DNA of 9,799 nucleotides from an uncultured Pedobacter sp. (lineage in GTDB: Bacteria; Bacteroidota; Bacteroidia; Sphingobacteriales; Sphingobacteriaceae), in assembly GCA_946478755.1 (NCBI GenBank), contig CAMLDJ010000201.1, positions 1-9,799 on the forward strand, read 5' to 3'. The notes beneath the pieces were generated by a model. That model saw nothing but the letters and a program-made list of their open reading frames with translations. It had not been told where the DNA came from and did no database searches. The position numbers and the translations under genes are program-made. Positions 6,611-9,799 of the stretch are shown piece after piece (position 1 is the stretch's first letter; each line of letters starts with the position of its first letter).

Positions 6611-7375
6611 ATGACAAATCACACAAAAATAGCATTGGTAACCGGCGGTAGCCGGGGATTAGGCAAAAACATGGCATTAAGCCTTGCAAAAAAAGGGATC
6701 GATGTGATCCTGACCTATAACAGTAAACATGAGGAGGCCCTGCAGGTGGTTGCAGAAATTGAGCAGATGGGTCAGAAAGCGGCAGCACTTCAATTTAGTG
6801 CGGGCGAGATCGGGACTTTTGACACCTTCATTGCACAAATCCAGAAAACCTTAAAAACGACTTTTGATACCCAGCATTTCGACTTCCTGGTAAACAATGC
6901 AGGAACTGCGCTATATGCCTCCTTTGCAGAAACTACAGAGGAGCAGTTTGATGCGGCATTAAACATTCATTACAAAGGTGTATTTTTTCTTACGCAAAAG
7001 GCATTGCCTTTAATTAATGACGGAGGCCGTATCATTAATATCTCGTCGGGTCTTGCGCGTTTTTCTCTCCCGGGTTCTTCTGCTTATGGTTCCATGAAAG
7101 GAGCTGTTGAAGTGCTTACCCGATACCTTGCCAGGGAACTGGGCCAGAGGCATATTGCCGCAAATGTTGTAGCTCCAGGTGCGATAGAAACCGACTTTGG
7201 TGGCGGCCATGTCAGAGATAACGAAGAGGTGAATGCGAATATAGCAAGTTCAACCGCTTTGGGACGTGTCGGTTTACCAGATGATATTGGCGGAGTGGTT
7301 GCTTTCCTATGTACCGAAGAAGCCGGCTGGATAAACGGACAACGGATTGAAGTATCAGGAGGAATAAGTCTCTAA
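6611..7375 (+). CDS. Short-chain dehydrogenase/reductase (SDR), 254 aa
   Basis: Classical SDR with a Rossmann fold. The coenzyme-binding motif is TGGSRGLG (residues 11-18). NNAG is at 95-98, the active-site Asn is Asn118 (LNIHYKG), the catalytic Ser is in ISS (145-146), and Tyr159 and Lys163 form YGSMK. PGAIETDF after it contacts the coenzyme in this family, and the C-terminus GWINGQRIEVSGGISL is typical of the FabG-like group. Cytoplasmic NAD(P)H-dependent alcohol/carbonyl oxidoreductase; the absence of an acidic residue right after beta-strand 2 (LTYNSKHEE) hints at NADPH, but this is an inference. Substrate unknown. The start is the first ATG after an A-rich stretch. It follows the AraC regulator and carries two putative binding sites for it. 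The next gene converges on it with a 17-nt gap. Confidence 0.92.
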   Translation: MTNHTKIALVTGGSRGLGKNMALSLAKKGIDVILTYNSKHEEALQVVAEIEQMGQKAAALQFSAGEIGTFDTFIAQIQKTLKTTFDTQHFDFLVNNAGTALYASFAETTEEQFDAALNIHYKGVFFLTQKALPLINDGGRIINISSGLARFSLPGSSAYGSMKGAVEVLTRYLARELGQRHIAANVVAPGAIETDFGGGHVRDNEEVNANIASSTALGRVGLPDDIGGVVAFLCTEEAGWINGQRIEVSGGISL

Positions 7376-7392
7376 ATGCGATCGGTTAAATG

Positions 7393-7575
7393 CTATCTTT
7401 TAATGGTAATGGTACGGCCCGTGACAAGATGATAGTTATAGATCTTATACAGTCCGTCATCAGAAATTTCGACGCTTTCTACCAATCCGGTTTTACTAAA
7501 GGTATCCGTTACCAGGTCGCCTTTCTTTACTTCCTGTAATACATCTGGTGGTGTTTCACTGTTTAATCTGATCAT
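7393..7575 (-). CDS. Hypothetical small protein (60 aa)
   Basis: The ATG at 7575-7573 gives a protein beginning MIRLNSETPPDVLQEVKKGD, containing DTFSKTGLVESVEISDDG and ending LVTGRTITIKR. The pattern KKGDLV...G.V..V suggests a small beta-barrel (SH3/KOW-like), but I do not recognise the family. No signal peptide or membrane segment. A start 15 codons further upstream is possible in frame, but it falls inside the terminator hairpin of the tRNA gene, so the internal ATG is preferred. The gene ends 17 nt from the convergent SDR gene. It lies downstream of the tRNA-Leu terminator and needs its own promoter, which is not evident. Confidence 0.6.
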   Translation of the reverse strand: MIRLNSETPPDVLQEVKKGDLVTDTFSKTGLVESVEISDDGLYKIYNYHLVTGRTITIKR

Positions 7576-7608
7576 GAGTTCTATTTTAAGGCGTATTTTA
7601 TAAACAAC

Positions 7609-7641
7609 AAAAGCCTGCAAAACATTGTTTTGCAGGCTTTT
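7609..7641 (-). terminator. Terminator of the tRNA-Leu gene
   Basis: Perfect 15-bp inverted repeat AAAAGCCTGCAAAAC / GTTTTGCAGGCTTTT with a 3-nt loop, 12 nt after the tRNA 3' end. On the minus strand the T-rich arm continues into GTTGTTTAT. It also has T's on the plus strand and could work in both directions. Confidence 0.8.
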
Positions 7642-7652
7642 AAGTTTCGACG

Positions 7653-7736
7653 TGCCCGAAGAGAGACTCGAACTCTCAAGGATTGTACTCCAACGGCTTC
7701 TGAGACCGCAACGTTTACCAATTTCGCCATCCGGGC
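7653..7736 (-). tRNA. tRNA-Leu, anticodon CAG
   Basis: The minus strand folds into an 84-nt cloverleaf of class II. Acceptor stem GCCCGGA/TTCGGGC with one G-T pair, D arm GCG/CGT with AAATTGGTAAA loop, anticodon stem GCGGT/GCCGT with loop CTCAGAA (anticodon CAG at 7702-7700, reading CUG), a long variable arm with TGGA/TCCT, and T arm GAGAG/CTCTC with loop TTCGAGT. The discriminator base is A and no CCA is encoded, so CCA must be added after transcription. The long variable arm and A73 fit leucine. Confidence 0.95.
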
Positions 7737-7769
7737 ATTGACATACTTAAGAAAAATCCTTACTTGGCG

Positions 7770-7800
7770 CAAATATAGCATTATTGCTAATTTTTACGAA
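7770..7800 (-). promoter_or_regulatory. Promoter of the tRNA-Leu gene
   Basis: On the minus strand TTCG (7800-7797), 19 nt and TATATTTG (7777-7770). The -7 box is an exact match to TAnnTTTG, the -33 box has one change from TTTG, and the spacing is the standard 19. Transcription would start about 27 nt before the tRNA. Confidence 0.6.
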
Positions 7801-7860
7801 CATCTATCAAATATTTAATGCGATTTTTTTTTATTGGAATATAAATTTCTCTTTCAATGG

Positions 7861-7980
7861 TAATGAAGCTATCATGAGCAATATTTTTCATGAGTTCTTA
7901 TCGTTTTATTGGAATTCAAGAGCTCGCAAAGCTCGGCTCATCATTGTTTGTGAGCGTTTGCTCATGATGGTTTCATCATT
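7861..7980 (+). other. Long inverted repeat with three internal hairpins; possible structured RNA
   Basis: ATCATGAGCAA (7871-7881) and TTGCTCATGAT (7958-7968) are a perfect 11-bp inverted repeat. On the plus strand GAAGCT (7865-7870) with GGTTTC (7969-7974) extend it to 17 pairs through two G-U pairs. Between the arms lie three smaller hairpins: TGAGTTC/GAATTCA (7891-7897 and 7912-7918, one G-U), GAGCT/AGCTC (7920-7924 and 7930-7934), and GCTCA/TGAGC (7936-7940 and 7951-7955). It overlaps the stop codon of the GH25 gene. The wobble pairs all favour a plus-strand RNA. No T-run follows on either strand at the right place, so it is not a standard terminator. Confidence 0.4.
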
Positions 7981-8890
7981 TAATCAGCAACTGACCAAAT
8001 GCCAGACTATCGCCGTTAAATGCATTGAAATCAACTACATGACCAATGCCAGATATTTTTGCCTTATCGGAGTGTTGCCAGAAATGCCAGTTTGTTGCGG
8101 TGCTCACTTTCAATTTAGGCTGATGGTAATGTGCAATCCATAAAGGGTATTCATCGAAATGCCCCTTCAGGTAGTCATTATAAAAAGACAATCCCGTATA
8201 TATAATGGGCTTAACCCCTGTTTTTCTTTCAATATGCTTCACAAAATCAGCCAGCTGCCTGCGCATCTGTGATGCGGGAACCCCGTCAAGTTCTTCTATA
8301 TCAACAACCGGGGGCAGGTCCCCGGCTTCAAAACTCACCGTTTGCAAAAAGAACTTAGCCTGCCATTGGCCTGGCTTCTGCGGACGAAAGAAATGATATG
8401 CTCCACAGATCACCCCTGCCTTTGGTGCTTCACGCCAGTTACGCTGGAAATAGGGATCCACTTTAAACAGCCCTTCTGTAGCTTTAATAAAGGCAAAATC
8501 CACTTTAACATCATCCTCCTTCATCGCTTTCACCTGCTTCCAGTCTATCTTTCCCTGGTAATAAGAGACATCTATACCGTGAATGTTATAGCCTTTAGGG
8601 ATACGAATGTTAAAACTACTGTAAGTACGGTAATTGGGATCTTCGCCAATATCTCTGATCCAGGCCCAGGTTGAACTGAAACCTTTAATGATATAAGCAT
8701 AATAAAATGGGGAGAGCAATATCAGCAACAGCGCTGCAATCCCGAATTTTAGCCATACAGGCCAGGGCTTCTTCTTTGCTGTTTTTCTTTTGGAAGCTGT
8801 TTTTCGACGCGGCCTACCCGATTCATCAGATACATAGGTTTGGCGGGATGGTTTTCGTGGAACTGGTGTCTTTCTTGGTGCTGGCGGCAT
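7976..8890 (-). CDS. Membrane-anchored glycoside hydrolase family 25 (lysozyme-like) protein, 304 aa
   Basis: Residues 1-43 form a basic, proline-rich tail (15 Lys/Arg against 2 acidic), residues about 44-68 one transmembrane helix (FGIAALLLILLSPFYYAYI), and about 104-304 the GH25 TIM-barrel-like domain, so the protein should be anchored with its enzyme domain outside the cytoplasmic membrane. GH25 enzymes cut the MurNAc-GlcNAc bond of peptidoglycan. Expected acidic residues are present: Asp107 (HGIDVSYYQG), Asp197 and Glu199 (PPVVDIEEL) and Asp287 (VVDFNAF). FIKATEG, GAYHFFRP, PIIYTG, PLWIAHYH and FWQHS are further family motifs. It is the only Met near the 5' end. A consensus promoter lies 8 nt before the ATG, so the leader is minimal. 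The upstream gene ends in a terminator, hence it is monocistronic. The stop codon lies inside a long inverted repeat. Confidence 0.93.
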   Translation of the reverse strand: MPPAPRKTPVPRKPSRQTYVSDESGRPRRKTASKRKTAKKKPWPVWLKFGIAALLLILLSPFYYAYIIKGFSSTWAWIRDIGEDPNYRTYSSFNIRIPKGYNIHGIDVSYYQGKIDWKQVKAMKEDDVKVDFAFIKATEGLFKVDPYFQRNWREAPKAGVICGAYHFFRPQKPGQWQAKFFLQTVSFEAGDLPPVVDIEELDGVPASQMRRQLADFVKHIERKTGVKPIIYTGLSFYNDYLKGHFDEYPLWIAHYHQPKLKVSTATNWHFWQHSDKAKISGIGHVVDFNAFNGDSLAFGQLLIK

Positions 8891-8897
8891 GATCCTG

Positions 8898-8928
8898 CAA
8901 AAGTACAGCTTTCAGGTATGCATCCAAA
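8898..8928 (-). promoter_or_regulatory. Consensus promoter of the GH25 gene
   Basis: On the minus strand TTTG (8928-8925), 19 nt and TACTTTTG (8905-8898) match the Bacteroidota consensus TTTG-N19-TAnnTTTG at every specified base. The -7 box ends 7 nt before the ATG, so the mRNA should be leaderless or almost so. The -33 box is embedded in the T-run of the upstream terminator. Confidence 0.75.
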
Positions 8929-9001
8929 ATAAAAACACCAATGTCCCTGATAGACATACACAGCCATCCGGAGGCTACTGAAGATCAGGAATATTGGTGT
9001 T
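8926..9001 (-). terminator. Terminator of the M20 dipeptidase gene
   Basis: On the minus strand an arm starting AACACCAAT (9001-8993) and ending CTGAT pairs with ATCAG...ATTGGTGTT (8951-8934): 18 positions with one mismatch and one G-U pair. The loop contains a smaller AGCC/GGCT hairpin around TCCGGA (8971-8985 region). TTTTTATTTT follows at 8935-8926. It begins about 45 nt after the dipeptidase stop. Confidence 0.8.
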
Positions 9002-9046
9002 TAATTAGGTAACATCATGCGATGCCACAAGCAATTGTAAAAGCAA

Positions 9047-9799
9047 TTACCGGCTCAGCTCAGCAAAATACTTATGGAACAAAGGCAAAGTCTCAATCCC
9101 TTTATAATAGTTATAGATATCGTATTTCTCATTTGGTGAATGCAGGGCATCACTATCCAGCCCGAAACCAAGGAGAACAGATTTAATGCCCAGTGCACTT
9201 TCAAACAAAGCAACAATAGGGATACTGCCACCGCCACGTGTGGGAATAGGCGCTTTACCGAAAGCATCTATAATGGCCTTTTCGGCTGCCCGGTAGGCCA
9301 CACTGTCTGTAGGGGTTACCACCGGCTCACCACCGTGATGCGGCGTAACTTTCACCTTCACACCAGCTGGTGCAATCTGCTCAAAATGTCTGGTAAAGAT
9401 CTCTGCGATCTCCTCAGAACTCTGGTTTGGCACCAGGCGCATAGAGATCTTGGCATTCGCCTTAGATGGCAGCACGGTTTTAGCACCTTCGCCGATATAC
9501 CCACTCCAGATACCATTGACCTCTAAAGTAGGTCTGGTCCCGGTACGTTCCAAAGTAGAGTATCCCTTCTCGCCCCATTCCGCATTGATATCCAGGCCTT
9601 TCTTGTATTCGTCTAAGTCGAATGGTGCAGCATTTAAAGCTTTTTTCTCTTCATCGCTAAGCTCAATTACCTGATCATAAAATGCAGGTATGGTGATGTG
9701 GTTGTTTTCATCATGCAATGAAGCAATCATCTTACATAAGATGGTAGCCGGATTAGCGACGGCACCTCCATAAACACCGGAGTGCAGGTCACGGTTAGG
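9047..9799 (-). CDS. M20 family metallopeptidase (carnosinase-like dipeptidase), C-terminal part; 5' end outside the window
   Basis: The frame is open from the right edge to a TAA at 9049-9047, giving 250 residues of a protein usually about 450 long. The ATG at 9730 is internal, since the frame continues upstream with NRDLHSGVYGGAVANP, a hallmark of the CNDP/carnosinase-like M20 dipeptidases, where this His takes part in the active site across the dimer. Then come the end of the dimerisation domain (SKANAKISMRLVPNQSSEEI) and the return to the catalytic domain with TRGGGSIPIV. The metal-ligand His is in LHSPNEKYDI (nt 9128-9145). These enzymes hydrolyse dipeptides or the ends of short peptides with two zinc ions. 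Substrate unknown. The signal peptide and the first metal ligands cannot be seen. A strong terminator follows, so it is the last gene of its transcript. Confidence 0.93.
   Translation of the reverse strand, partial: PNRDLHSGVYGGAVANPATILCKMIASLHDENNHITIPAFYDQVIELSDEEKKALNAAPFDLDEYKKGLDINAEWGEKGYSTLERTGTRPTLEVNGIWSGYIGEGAKTVLPSKANAKISMRLVPNQSSEEIAEIFTRHFEQIAPAGVKVKVTPHHGGEPVVTPTDSVAYRAAEKAIIDAFGKAPIPTRGGGSIPIVALFESALGIKSVLLGFGLDSDALHSPNEKYDIYNYYKGIETLPLFHKYFAELSR

Noticed and set aside
7576..7620. Upstream start for the small hypothetical gene
   Set aside because: These 15 codons begin inside the perfect hairpin of the tRNA terminator; the ATG at 7575 is the more likely start.
7824..7832. Run of nine T as an intrinsic terminator on the plus strand
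   Set aside because: No GC-containing hairpin precedes it and no plus-strand gene lies upstream closer than the SDR gene.
7784..8143. Plus-strand frame of 119 codons
   Set aside because: Its second half is antisense to the GH25 gene and its first half is AT-rich low-complexity sequence without any recognisable motif.

Overview
The window looks like chromosomal DNA of a Bacteroidota bacterium, most likely a Pedobacter-like member of the Sphingobacteriaceae. The signs are several promoters of the TTTG-N19-TAnnTTTG type, weak or absent Shine-Dalgarno sequences, A-rich or almost no 5' leaders, a tRNA gene without an encoded CCA end, and the gene mix. No transposase, integrase, phage or CRISPR sequence is visible. 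The assignment rests on style and protein resemblance; no search was run.

Left region (1-2865). On the minus strand are the 5' part of a SlyD-like FKBP prolyl isomerase gene (1-142, cut by the window edge) and a full YyaL/DUF255 thioredoxin-domain protein gene (850-2865). Between them lies the most unusual part of the window. A 129-bp segment covering the yyaL-slyD junction occurs twice in direct orientation, exactly 700 bp apart and about 91 % identical (94-222 and 794-922). One copy has the live slyD start and a dead yyaL tail; the other has the live yyaL tail and a dead slyD start. The two genes were evidently 7 nt apart before the segment was inserted or duplicated. The intervening DNA carries a 54-residue two-helix membrane protein gene on the plus strand with its own terminator.

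Middle (2916-7575). Diverging from yyaL are a dipeptide epimerase gene of the enolase superfamily and a cardiolipin synthase gene 9 nt behind it. Next come an AraC-family regulator gene and an SDR oxidoreductase gene. A 15-bp motif found upstream of the regulator occurs twice upstream of the SDR gene, 21 bp apart, which suggests that the regulator controls itself and the SDR gene. A 60-residue hypothetical gene converges on the SDR gene.

Right (7600-9799). On the minus strand are a tRNA-Leu(CAG) with promoter and strong terminator, a membrane-anchored GH25 lysozyme-like protein with a consensus promoter that nearly abuts its start codon, and the C-terminal half of an M20 dipeptidase gene that runs off the right edge and ends in a strong terminator. 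A 120-nt region next to the GH25 stop codon can fold into a long closing stem with three internal hairpins.

Possible links: the dipeptide epimerase, the GH25 hydrolase and perhaps the M20 dipeptidase could all act on peptidoglycan or its peptides. They are in separate transcription units, so this is only an inference.
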